A stretch of DNA of 64,000 bases, from assembly GCF_963676485.1 (NCBI RefSeq), contig NZ_OY781114.1, positions 4,356,501 through 4,420,500 on the forward strand, given 5' to 3'. A model generated the notes under the pieces. It had not been told where the DNA came from. It saw only the letters and a list, made by a program, of their open reading frames with translations, and searched no databases. Both the position numbers and the translations under genes were made by a program. The stretch is from an uncultured Cohaesibacter sp. (GTDB lineage: Bacteria > Pseudomonadota > Alphaproteobacteria > Rhizobiales > Cohaesibacteraceae). Shown here piece after piece: positions 7,858 through 16,120 of the stretch (positions within the stretch are counted from its first letter, which is position 1; every line of letters starts with the position of its first letter).

Positions 7858-9243
7858 TCAGCTTGCCTTCACTAATATGACTTCGATGCGGCGGTTCTTG
7901 GCACGGCCTTCAGCAGTATCGTTCGATGCGATAGGCTCCTTGTCGGCGCGTCCTTCTGCAGAGATGCGGTCCTTATCAGACAGCTTTTCCGAAATACGGT
8001 TCATAACCGATTTGGCCCGGGCCAAAGACAATGCCAGATTGGAGGGAAACCGAGCTGTACTGATGGGAATATTGTCCGAATGACCAGCGACAATGATTTT
8101 TCCTTCTTCACCATCAAGTGCCTCGGCAACGCGATCGACAACGGTTTCAAAGCGTTTCTCAAGACGGTCTGAGGCCGAAGGAAACATGCCTTGTCCGGCC
8201 AGTCTGACAACCAGTGTGTTGCCTGCTTTTTCGACGGAAACCAGGCCTTCTTTGATTTCTGGTTCGAGGAAAGCTGAGACAGTTTCAATCACTTCAACTT
8301 CCTTCGGCGTAGGTGGTGGTGGCGGCGGTGGCGGAGCTGGGCGTTCCAGCACAACCGGCCCGCTGACATTGAGCGCGGTGATTTTGTCACGCAAAAGATC
8401 CGTGTCCTTGCTCAAAGCAAAGGAAAAGCCAAAGAACAGCAAACACATACCTGCGAGTACGACGCCTCCGGTAACCCACACCGGAACCCAGTTGGACAGG
8501 ATCCTGTGGGCCACATCGACACCCCGCCAGTGCGGCGAAAGATCCCGATCCGCATCGCCCCTGTGCGTCCGAATAAGTCGCGCCAAGCCGTCCCGAATGT
8601 GCAGGTGCTTTTCCGCACCGCGCGTCTCCACTCTCAAGCGTCCTTCGAAGCCCAGACTGAGGCAGATATAGAGGAATTCGAGCAAATCGATATTTTGCGA
8701 AGGCGCTTTTTCCAAGCTGGAGAGCAACTCGTAGAAACGGTCGCCACCGTGGGTTTCCTTATGGAAGGTTCCGACCATGCTTTGCTGAGCCCAGATGCTC
8801 TGGCCACCCCATGGGGTATTGAGAACGACATCGTCGATTGTTGCGCAAATTGCGTAACGAGCTGCCCGGATAGACTGGACTGGGACACCATTCTGTTGGG
8901 CTGTATCTCCGAAAGTACGGATTTCACTCACGACGCTCTGGCGCAGGGCTGCTGGATCTGAATGTTGAGCGCGGTTCCTTATGCGCGCAACAAGGGAAAA
9001 CAGGGTCGAAGCCGCTGCATTGAGCGGATTCATTCCGGTGGCAGCTACGCTTGTCGGCACAACAGGGATGTTGCCGCCTAGACCAGTTCGCGAGACGGAG
9101 GGAGCGCTAGACGCAGGACGTGCCGGCTGGGTAGAGGGACTTGGTTGCTTGGCCGTGGTCTGGCGACGCCCCCCGGGATTGGGTCGGATCACAGTCTTGT
9201 CCGTATCGAACGGCTCTGCAAAAGGATCGTCGGATGTCATCAT
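7858..9243 (-). CDS. tssL: T6SS protein TssL with C-terminal OmpA-like peptidoglycan-binding domain
   Basis: The 461-residue product has a low-complexity N-terminus (residues 1-75). The DotU/IcmH-like cytoplasmic domain follows (RYAICATIDDVVLNTPWG, FLYICLSLGFEGRLR), then one membrane helix near residues 253-275 and a Pro-rich spacer of eight consecutive prolines. The C-terminal OmpA domain (residues ~340-461) contains VAGHSDNIPIS and NRRIEVILV. This is an extended 'evolved' TssL, which anchors the membrane complex to peptidoglycan itself and makes a separate TagL/TagN unnecessary. Two adjacent ATGs (9243, 9240) follow GAAGGAGCGC. Confidence 0.97.
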   Translation of the reverse strand: MMTSDDPFAEPFDTDKTVIRPNPGGRRQTTAKQPSPSTQPARPASSAPSVSRTGLGGNIPVVPTSVAATGMNPLNAAASTLFSLVARIRNRAQHSDPAALRQSVVSEIRTFGDTAQQNGVPVQSIRAARYAICATIDDVVLNTPWGGQSIWAQQSMVGTFHKETHGGDRFYELLSSLEKAPSQNIDLLEFLYICLSLGFEGRLRVETRGAEKHLHIRDGLARLIRTHRGDADRDLSPHWRGVDVAHRILSNWVPVWVTGGVVLAGMCLLFFGFSFALSKDTDLLRDKITALNVSGPVVLERPAPPPPPPPPTPKEVEVIETVSAFLEPEIKEGLVSVEKAGNTLVVRLAGQGMFPSASDRLEKRFETVVDRVAEALDGEEGKIIVAGHSDNIPISTARFPSNLALSLARAKSVMNRISEKLSDKDRISAEGRADKEPIASNDTAEGRAKNRRIEVILVKAS

Positions 9244-9257
9244 GCGCTCCTTCGGGG

Positions 9258-10592
9258 CTATCGAATGGCCCAGAGTTCCATTTCAAGATCGGGGAATTCA
9301 CCGGACACATGCACGGCTAGGCCGCCGGACGTTGTGATCTGTTTCCAGTAAGAGCTCGTGTTATCGAGTTCGAAATAGACAACGCCGGAATGGTATGGGA
9401 CCTGTCGAGGGGCAACGGGAAGCGGTCTGAGACCGATACCCGGCAGAGCAGAATTTACCAGTTGGCGGATGTCTTCAACGGGGCCCAGCTTTGCCTGCGT
9501 CGGGAAATGGCGCCGGACGCTTTCCAGCGGCACACTGGCCTTGGCCGCCAGAATGAAGGTTGCTGTTGTAACGAGACGCTTGTCTGAAATCATTGCGACA
9601 GAGACGCCATATTTCCTTGCTTCAATCGGAATGGAAACGGCATTCTGCTCAAGAACCGCGCTTAAGTGCCGACGTAGCGTCTGGAATAGGGGCTGGAAAC
9701 TGTTGGTCAAATCATCGTGGCGATAGGGCGCAAACTGGGGTGCCAGCTTTTGCGCCGCCATGAAGGTCGAAAGTTCTCCGGCAAGGCTTGTCAAGGTTTG
9801 ATACACAACATGCGGGTGGATGTTTTCAACCGATAGCAGATGGCGGACCGACGGAAGGGCCCGGTTGATGGAAATGAGCAAGAGAAAGTCTGAAATTTCA
9901 GAGACGCCCTTGGCGCTGCTTTCCTGATTCAAACGTCCTGCCAGCGCCTCTGCACGGTGGCTAAGGAGCCCCTCCAATTCATGCAGAAACCCATGCAATG
10001 GACGAGCTGCCCGGATATCCGTGCAAGTGGGGATGAAGGCATTGTCGAGGATGATTTCCTTGTCCTGCCGCACCTCTATGATACGTGCAATGGGAATAAC
10101 GAGCTGATCTGCGAGATCATCCAGATCCAGAGCGAATTGCAGGCGCAATTTGCAAATTGCCATTTGTACGGCGCGGCCATCTCGTCCCATGCTGTCGGTA
10201 ATTTCGATCTCTTCTGGACGGTAGCGCGATGCCGATTGCGGGGTTTCACTCATGTCAATTTCAACGGCGCCATGTCTTCGGATCGGAACCGCCAGATAGA
10301 CGATGGAATTCTTGACCGTAACTGGTATATCCAACGCAGACGGATGGTCTTCCGTTTGGGGAATCTTGAAGGTCAGGCCATCTGGTGTCAAACCTGTGCA
10401 ACTCTTGACCGCGATCTTGCCAAGCTTGAGAAGATCCTCGTCCAGCGTCAGCTCTCGCAAGCCCCAGACATAGGGGGAAACAGCTGACGTTACCCCGGCA
10501 ATCAGCGCTTCGACATAGCGATCATGCTGCTGGAAGTGATGCGGTTGGAGGAAAAGACCTTCCTGCCATACAACCTTGTTTTCCCAGGACAC
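9258..10592 (-). CDS. tssK: T6SS baseplate protein TssK
   Basis: The 444-residue product opens with SWENKVVWQEGLFLQPHHFQ, the hallmark TssK N-terminus that binds the baseplate wedge. The C-terminal domain (residues ~310-444) docks onto the TssL/TssM cytoplasmic parts. GTG 10592 is chosen because translation then begins exactly at the conserved N-terminus and AGGAGA lies 9 nt upstream; the in-frame ATG at 10646 would add 18 unconserved basic residues. About 215 nt separate it from tssJ, the widest gap within the T6SS gene run. Confidence 0.96.
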   Translation of the reverse strand: MSWENKVVWQEGLFLQPHHFQQHDRYVEALIAGVTSAVSPYVWGLRELTLDEDLLKLGKIAVKSCTGLTPDGLTFKIPQTEDHPSALDIPVTVKNSIVYLAVPIRRHGAVEIDMSETPQSASRYRPEEIEITDSMGRDGRAVQMAICKLRLQFALDLDDLADQLVIPIARIIEVRQDKEIILDNAFIPTCTDIRAARPLHGFLHELEGLLSHRAEALAGRLNQESSAKGVSEISDFLLLISINRALPSVRHLLSVENIHPHVVYQTLTSLAGELSTFMAAQKLAPQFAPYRHDDLTNSFQPLFQTLRRHLSAVLEQNAVSIPIEARKYGVSVAMISDKRLVTTATFILAAKASVPLESVRRHFPTQAKLGPVEDIRQLVNSALPGIGLRPLPVAPRQVPYHSGVVYFELDNTSSYWKQITTSGGLAVHVSGEFPDLEMELWAIR

Positions 10593-10807
10593 GCGTACTT
10601 TTCTCCTCTGGCCATTCTGTTTTAGCCTTTTTGCCTGCAAAGGCATAAGCTGACTGTAAGTGCCAGAGACACCCGGTAGGGTTCATCGGAGCAGCGCCGA
10701 AATTCATTTTTGTCAAAATAAACCCACTCGGCTGGTTGCTCGAGCGGGGTCACTGTCATCTTTGTGGATGCATACCGAATGTAAGCAGTCTGCTTGCGAA
10801 GGCTTTG

Positions 10808-11239
10808 CTAGCGGATCGAAACACTGTTTCTGGATACGATAACTTTGAGATCATTTTCTTGACCCGGTGCAATCCTGCGCACAGCAGAGTATCTTGCTTC
10901 ACCAATGTCGCGGAAGGCCGCGACAATGCCCACTGCGGTCGGCTCTGTTGCAAGGCTTCGGGTTTTATTGGTTGTTCTTCCCGGCACCATCTGGATATCG
11001 TCCGTGCCGAGCAGATTTTCACCGAGCGTTTCGCTTCCGTTGTTAAAAAGGGCAAAGAAATCTGTAGAGGCAAAATTACCGGCAGATTTCAGATAGAAAA
11101 CTTTGACCTTTACAGGAGCCCCTCCATTCATGTCGAAACTGCCTGCTGCCGAGATATTGACGGTGGTCGCGGTGGGGCCGTTGCAGCCAGCAAGGGCAAC
11201 CAAAACCGTCACAGCCAGGATCGCTAGATTGATACGCAT
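10808..11239 (-). CDS. tssJ: T6SS outer-membrane lipoprotein TssJ
   Basis: The 143-residue protein has a lipoprotein signal peptide ending in the lipobox LAGC (Cys19), followed by the TssJ β-sandwich (KVKVFYLKSAGNF, FFALFNNGSETLG, RSLATEPTAVGIVAAFRDI). It anchors TssM to the outer membrane. It lies 11 nt downstream of tagH. The reading frame stays open for 61 further codons beyond the TAG stop (see findings), but the family core ends close to the stop, so 143 residues is taken as the product. Confidence 0.93.
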   Translation of the reverse strand: MRINLAILAVTVLVALAGCNGPTATTVNISAAGSFDMNGGAPVKVKVFYLKSAGNFASTDFFALFNNGSETLGENLLGTDDIQMVPGRTTNKTRSLATEPTAVGIVAAFRDIGEARYSAVRRIAPGQENDLKVIVSRNSVSIR

Positions 11240-11250
11240 GGATCTTCCTT

Positions 11251-12723
11251 TCAGAGTTTTTTCAGCTGTTCTTCATAGGCTCGCGCAAATTCCCGCCCGA
11301 ATGCAGATTGGAAATCATCTTCGGTTTCGCGTGCTATCTGGGCGTACATTACTTCGTAAGCTTCCCAGTATTTGGCCTTTTTGCCACTGAGCAAACCGCC
11401 CAGACTTGAGTTGGACTCAATCCTTTGGGAGAGCTGGGCAGGATCGAGGCGGAATAACAGGTCCCGAAGAGCGGCTTCCATGCCAGACATCATCGCCACT
11501 TCATGGGCCTTGATATCATTCAGCGCTTCAGCAGCTGCGACTTCGGCATCCTGATAGCCGCGCACAGTGGGCCGGATCATTGCCTCAATTGCCTGTTCTG
11601 CACTGATGGAGAATTTGAGGGGATTGTTGCCACCCTGATTGACCATGGTTCGTTCCATGCGCAGTTCGCTTTTGATAGAGGCCCTGGTCATCAGAATTTC
11701 CCGCATACCACTCACCATTGCAGCGAAAACACGTCCCATTCTTTCCATGGTCCTCGCCATTTCGTCAGGTGGGATGTGAAGATGCTCCATTCCCGCACCG
11801 GCCAAAAAGGCTTTGACAGCCTGCTCGGATGCCAATTCAGGCTCTGAAGATAATTGATGCGACCTATCAGCCTTCGATGGTTGACCGCCCCCAGCAACTG
11901 GATCGTCATGGGCATGTTTGGTTGGCGATGAAGGAGGACCGTCCACCTTTGGTGCGAACATATCGTCCCAATCGTCTGGAATGAGGGGGGCTTGCACTGC
12001 CGGATGCGCAAAGTGGTCCTGAGCAGCAGGTGAATGATCCTTCAGGCTTTCCCCTTCCTCCATTGGCGGCAGGGGAGCGGCGTCGAACGAAAAGCTCTCC
12101 GGTATTGGCTCCTGGGCAAAAGGATCATCGGATGACGAGAAGTCTGCAAGCGGATCGCCAGACCCAGACAAAGGATCGCCTGAGAACGGGTCATCAGGAA
12201 TGGCTTCCCGTTCCCAGATCGCGCCGGCCTCTTGCTGAGATGGCGCTGAGGCTATGGGAGCACCAATGATATCGTCCCATGGAGCGTCGATGTCATCAAG
12301 TGCGTCCTCCATATTCAGGGAATCCCGTTGTTTGCGGGCCACCTGTCGGAAGACCTCACTTGCGTCTGTGGGGGGCATCGGCTGTCCGTCGTTCGTGACC
12401 TGCCCTTCTTTGTCGATAATGACAAGCAACTCATAGGAGCCCAACTGGATGACATCACCATCGTTGAGAGGTGTCGGGATATTGCCTATACGTTCGCCGC
12501 CGTAGTTCAGATATGTGCCGTTGGTGCTGATATCGACGATCAGATAGTCGCCATTCCTTTCTTCAACGACGCAATGGCGTTTGGACAGGGCGCGTTCCGG
12601 ATCTGGCAAGGAAAGATCATTGTCTTCACCGCGCCCGATTGTCACGACTCCATTGATCATTTCGACCAAGGACTTATCGCCGGGGATAGATCCCGAGTTC
12701 ATCAATTTAAGTGTCAGCCCCAT
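11251..12723 (-). CDS. tagH: T6SS FHA-domain protein TagH
   Basis: The 490-residue product has an N-terminal FHA domain (residues ~15-100) with TIGRGEDNDLSLPD, SKRHCVV and VDISTNGTYLNY, the phosphothreonine-binding signature. A long acidic, Pro/Asp-rich disordered stretch (residues ~110-290) follows, then the conserved C-terminal TagH/ImpI domain (residues ~310-490). In other T6SSs the FHA protein binds phosphothreonine made by PpkA and promotes assembly. ATG 12723 is chosen because GGGAGG lies 8 nt upstream; an ATG at 12795 would start inside the PAAR gene with unconserved sequence. With pppA and the kinase it forms the post-translational control circuit. Confidence 0.92.
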   Translation of the reverse strand: MGLTLKLMNSGSIPGDKSLVEMINGVVTIGRGEDNDLSLPDPERALSKRHCVVEERNGDYLIVDISTNGTYLNYGGERIGNIPTPLNDGDVIQLGSYELLVIIDKEGQVTNDGQPMPPTDASEVFRQVARKQRDSLNMEDALDDIDAPWDDIIGAPIASAPSQQEAGAIWEREAIPDDPFSGDPLSGSGDPLADFSSSDDPFAQEPIPESFSFDAAPLPPMEEGESLKDHSPAAQDHFAHPAVQAPLIPDDWDDMFAPKVDGPPSSPTKHAHDDPVAGGGQPSKADRSHQLSSEPELASEQAVKAFLAGAGMEHLHIPPDEMARTMERMGRVFAAMVSGMREILMTRASIKSELRMERTMVNQGGNNPLKFSISAEQAIEAMIRPTVRGYQDAEVAAAEALNDIKAHEVAMMSGMEAALRDLLFRLDPAQLSQRIESNSSLGGLLSGKKAKYWEAYEVMYAQIARETEDDFQSAFGREFARAYEEQLKKL

Positions 12724-12727
12724 GCGA

Positions 12728-13018
12728 TTAGCCTCCCACCAGAACGGTAGGGCATCCCATGACAATGACACCACCATGTGCGCAGGTATCTCCAAGACGC
12801 GCCTGGGGTTTCTTGCCTGTCAGAACCTTGGTTGATCCCTTGGTCACCATATCAGGCGGGCCGACACAAACTGCCATGGAGGTCGCGGTGGCGGCTGGCA
12901 TTTTGCCAATGAGCACGGTTGGACAGGGTACGACGATGGGGCCCCCGATATGAGGAATAATGCCGGTTACCATGGGGCAGACATGATTGTCACCAATGCG
13001 GGCGGCTGGGAGTGTCAC
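12728..13018 (-). CDS. PAAR-domain T6SS tip protein
   Basis: This 96-residue stand-alone PAAR protein has two PAAR repeats (AARIGDNHVCPM..., ARLGDTCAHGGVI...) with Cys and His residues placed to bind the zinc that closes the cone on the VgrG trimer. There is no N- or C-terminal effector extension. It starts with GTG, preceded by AAGGAG, and overlaps the upstream gene's TGA by 4 nt (GTGA). Confidence 0.95.
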   Translation of the reverse strand: MTLPAARIGDNHVCPMVTGIIPHIGGPIVVPCPTVLIGKMPAATATSMAVCVGPPDMVTKGSTKVLTGKKPQARLGDTCAHGGVIVMGCPTVLVGG

Positions 13019-13638
13019 GATTCTTTCTCCTTGTCAGATGGGATTTGCGCAGGCATGGGAACATTGCCATTTCCACCACGCGCAATACTCAGCGCGCGTT
13101 CCAGAAGGATTGGCCCGTAGGTGTCTACCTGGTCTTCGTCATGAAAAAGAGCATCCAAAACCATACCGAAAACAGCAAAGCCGACGGCACCCGGAGGTGA
13201 TTCATAATCGTTCAAATGGCCCGGCCCCAACGTGCCATCCGCAAAACTCGCTGCCATTGCGCAAAAAGCCGTATTGTCTTCGTTGCCAGCTCTATCTAGC
13301 GCTTCTCTGGCTTGGGTCCTGGCTTCTACGCCGGGTTGGCGAACCCATGCTTCGGCGGCTTGAACTGTGGCGGGAAGTGGCTTCTCCGGCCCGAGCATGT
13401 CCCGCGCCGCCAGGCATGCCCACCATGTGGCCTCTCTGGCAGGCAACGTGTGGGCGAGCAATTGCAACATGTCGATCAAGGCACCCTTTGCTTCCAACTC
13501 ACTAAGGACGGTCGGAACAGACGCACTGGCGCTGGCATCGAGTGAAGATTGAAGGACAACATTTCCCGCCGCCATAACCTTGGCTGCGGGAATATCCGGT
13601 ATTTTTTTCAAGTCTGCGAAACGTGTGTTGATTGTCAT
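13015..13638 (-). CDS. uncharacterised T6SS-cluster protein (DUF6931-like)
   Basis: The 207-residue protein is mostly helical and Ala-rich, with the segment LPAREATWWACLAARDML (residues ~65-82) that resembles proteins annotated DUF6931 in secretion clusters; this assignment is from memory of the family. It has no signal peptide or membrane helix. It lies between vgrG (10 nt) and the PAAR gene (4-nt overlap), a position often taken by adaptor or chaperone proteins that load cargo onto VgrG or PAAR. That role is inference, and no catalytic motif is visible. Confidence 0.7.
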   Translation of the reverse strand: MTINTRFADLKKIPDIPAAKVMAAGNVVLQSSLDASASASVPTVLSELEAKGALIDMLQLLAHTLPAREATWWACLAARDMLGPEKPLPATVQAAEAWVRQPGVEARTQAREALDRAGNEDNTAFCAMAASFADGTLGPGHLNDYESPPGAVGFAVFGMVLDALFHDEDQVDTYGPILLERALSIARGGNGNVPMPAQIPSDKEKES

Positions 13639-13648
13639 GATGGCCCCG

Positions 13649-15775
13649 CTAATTGATCATCGTCAACGCGCCCTTGACGAGCATCATTCCCGAAGACTTC
13701 ACCTGGGTCATGCCTCCGCCCTCAAGCTTCAACATGCCTCCCCCCTTGAGAGAGGCCTGCCCCTTGCCTTCCATTTTCAACTGCGCACCTGCCGTGAATT
13801 TGGCCGTAGCCTCAGCCTTGAATTCAATCTGGGTGCTGGAAATGGTGACTTTTGTTGGTGTCATCTCTATCGTCGAGCCACCGCATTTGAGGGTGATCTT
13901 GGATTGAGCCATTATCTTCAGTGCATCCCCAACGTCGATATCGTAGTTGTTGGCAATATCATCGGACTTGGCTCCCAATATGCGAACGGACTGATCCTTG
14001 TCGACACGCAGATGATCTTCACCACCGATGCCGGTCTTTCGGGTCTGGGCAACGGAGATGTCCTCCTTGCCCTTGGCCACAGTGAAACTGTGATCTCCTT
14101 CACGGATGGTTTCCGTCTTGGTGCCGTGAATGGTCTGCGTGAGCGTGCCTCCATTCTTGTGTTCAAGCCCGACTGTTACTTCGGCATTGTTCTTAATGAT
14201 TTGCTTGTAATCACGCTCAGACTGGAAACGAACAAATTCGGCATTTTTCTTGTCTTCAAACACCAGTTCGTTGAAGCCACCGCCGCCTTTGGAAGAATTC
14301 GTCTTGAGGCCACTTTGGGTCTGGTTGGCAGGCAGTTTGTAGGGCAGCTTGGTGTCGCCGTTATAAACCATGCCTGTTACGATCGGGCGATCGGGGTCTC
14401 CATCCTCGAACTGAACCACCACTTCTTGACCAACGCGCGGGACGCCAACCATGCCCCAGCCCTTCCCGCTCCATGGCACAGTGGTGCGAATCCAGCATGA
14501 GGATTTGTCGTCTCGTTTACCCTCGCGATCCCAATGAAACTGAACCTTGATCCGGCCATATTCATCGGTCCAGATTTCCTCACCCTTTTTGCCAACCACA
14601 ATCGCGGTTTGAACGCCAGGATGGGGCGGTCGTGGCGTAATCTGGGGTGCGCGAAAGGCAACCCTGATCGGCTGCACTTCAAAGGAACATCTGTAGATAT
14701 CGATATTATTGCTATGATCGAACGTAAGGGTTGGCCCCAAAATAGCGTCAATGATTTCTCGGTCATCAATGTCGGCATCAATCTGCAATTGGTGGCTTGC
14801 AGAGAGCACCAGATATTCGGCATTTTCAGACTTGCGGGGATGCTTCTTGAGTTTGAATTTCCCCCCAGCCATCATTTGTTGCACGTTGCATACGCCCATG
14901 GCGCGCTGGGCTTGTGCCGCAATGCCTTCAATCTTGACGCGTGCATGATGTTCTCCGAGGCGGATTTCCCTATGGCGGCCCGGATACTGGTACATTTCCA
15001 ATGACATATATGCGTGCTTGCCACGAGGCAGGGCTTTTACCGTTTTGAGATCGGATTTCGGTTTTTCAAAGTCATAGTCCTGCAATGTCACCTTGCCGGA
15101 TTGAATGCTTTCGCTTCCACGCCATTCGAAAACATGGTCGTCGGCACGACGATAATTCGGCTCACGGAAATAAAACTCGACCTCGGCATTGTCCTCAAGC
15201 GCCTTATGCGTGCTTGCATCGTCAGCCAGAACAAGGGTCTCTTTCGACTTTTCGTGCGTGATGTAATAGTAGATGCCCTCCTCTTCCATGAGGCGGGAGA
15301 CAAAAGCAAAGTCTGTTTCCTGATATTGGACGCAATAATCTCTCGGCTTGTAGCTATGCTTGGTAGAATCCTTGAAGTCTGAAAATCCGTGTTGGCTGAA
15401 AATCTCCTTGATGACATCGATAACCGTTTTGTCCTGAAAAACACGACAGTCAGATGTGCGCGTCAGGAACCATATCCATGGGCGAACTTCGGCTCGAAAA
15501 TATCCACGCCCAGCATGAGAGCCGAGATATTCCGCCGCGACACAATGGCCCTGGAAATACCTGATCTTGTTCTTCGGTGCATCGACCTCAAGACGCATCC
15601 GTTCTCCGACAACCTTCTGAAGGTCCAGATCGATATCTGGCGACATGAACTCGATCGTGGTCTGGGTTATCTGGCTCAGGCCTTCGTCGATTTGGGCTCG
15701 CATCAGAAACCCCTTCAGGCTATTCGGCAATTCAAGGCGGACCTGACGGCCTTCCAGAATAGAATTACTTGCCAT
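13649..15775 (-). CDS. vgrG: T6SS spike protein VgrG (TssI)
   Basis: The 708-residue product has the phage gp27-like N-terminal half (residues 1-~370; RYFQGHCVAAEYLGSHAGRG, FAFVSRLMEEEGIYYY) and the OB-fold gp5-like domain with the diagnostic EIWTDEYGRIKVQFHWDREG and CWIRTTVPWSGKGWG. A C-terminal repetitive β-helix ends in alternating Gly/Lys-Met strands (MLKLEGGG, MMLVKGALTMIN). No enzymatic C-terminal extension is present, so effectors would ride through PAAR or Hcp. ATG 15775 has AAGGTG 5 nt upstream; the GTG at 15790 is less likely. Confidence 0.97.
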   Translation of the reverse strand: MASNSILEGRQVRLELPNSLKGFLMRAQIDEGLSQITQTTIEFMSPDIDLDLQKVVGERMRLEVDAPKNKIRYFQGHCVAAEYLGSHAGRGYFRAEVRPWIWFLTRTSDCRVFQDKTVIDVIKEIFSQHGFSDFKDSTKHSYKPRDYCVQYQETDFAFVSRLMEEEGIYYYITHEKSKETLVLADDASTHKALEDNAEVEFYFREPNYRRADDHVFEWRGSESIQSGKVTLQDYDFEKPKSDLKTVKALPRGKHAYMSLEMYQYPGRHREIRLGEHHARVKIEGIAAQAQRAMGVCNVQQMMAGGKFKLKKHPRKSENAEYLVLSASHQLQIDADIDDREIIDAILGPTLTFDHSNNIDIYRCSFEVQPIRVAFRAPQITPRPPHPGVQTAIVVGKKGEEIWTDEYGRIKVQFHWDREGKRDDKSSCWIRTTVPWSGKGWGMVGVPRVGQEVVVQFEDGDPDRPIVTGMVYNGDTKLPYKLPANQTQSGLKTNSSKGGGGFNELVFEDKKNAEFVRFQSERDYKQIIKNNAEVTVGLEHKNGGTLTQTIHGTKTETIREGDHSFTVAKGKEDISVAQTRKTGIGGEDHLRVDKDQSVRILGAKSDDIANNYDIDVGDALKIMAQSKITLKCGGSTIEMTPTKVTISSTQIEFKAEATAKFTAGAQLKMEGKGQASLKGGGMLKLEGGGMTQVKSSGMMLVKGALTMIN

Positions 15776-15805
15776 TATTTCACCTTTCACCTTTTGAAAG
15801 AAGGA

Positions 15806-16120
15806 TCATGAGCTGTGTGAATATTCAACAAGGACGAGTTGGTTCTCGGTCTTCAGACGATCAATGATACCGGTGTGAATTGCCCACAGATCTGCGATGT
15901 CCATCCCCCCGCCGGGCAATGAAGACAGTTCGAACATGCTGGCGAACCGGACGCAATAAACAGGTGTTGGGTAGGATTGTTCAGCAGACAGCAGTACGGC
16001 AAGATGCTCGTCCCCCTCGACAAGCCAATAGCTTTCACCGACCTGCACCAGCAGAATGGCGTTGGCTTCGCTCTTTTCTTCCTTGGTCTTGTCTGACATA
16101 CGGCTGTTGGCATCAAGCAT
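15806..16120 (-). CDS. small uncharacterised protein in the T6SS operon
   Basis: The 104-residue protein has a charged start (SDKTKEEKSEAN), then AILLVQVGESYWLVEGDEHLAVLL and a C-terminal acidic helix. No signal peptide, membrane helix or catalytic motif is visible and the family is not recognised. Its ATG overlaps the TGA of the TssBC fusion gene by 1 nt (TGATG), and vgrG follows after 30 nt, so it is almost certainly co-translated with both. A role as a partner or chaperone of the fusion protein or VgrG is possible from position only. Confidence 0.7.
   Translation of the reverse strand: MLDANSRMSDKTKEEKSEANAILLVQVGESYWLVEGDEHLAVLLSAEQSYPTPVYCVRFASMFELSSLPGGGMDIADLWAIHTGIIDRLKTENQLVLVEYSHSS

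Noticed and set aside
8313-8340. GGT/GGC-rich low-complexity tract as a tandem repeat element
   Set aside because: It encodes the run of prolines in the TssL spacer; no function as a DNA repeat is needed.
13649-13900. Possible effector domain at the VgrG C-terminus
   Set aside because: The last ~80 residues are simple Gly/Lys β-helix repeats with no additional domain.
13580-14500. 306-codon plus-strand frame opposite vgrG
   Set aside because: Mirror of the vgrG gp5-like and β-helix coding sequence; no motif or ribosome-binding site.
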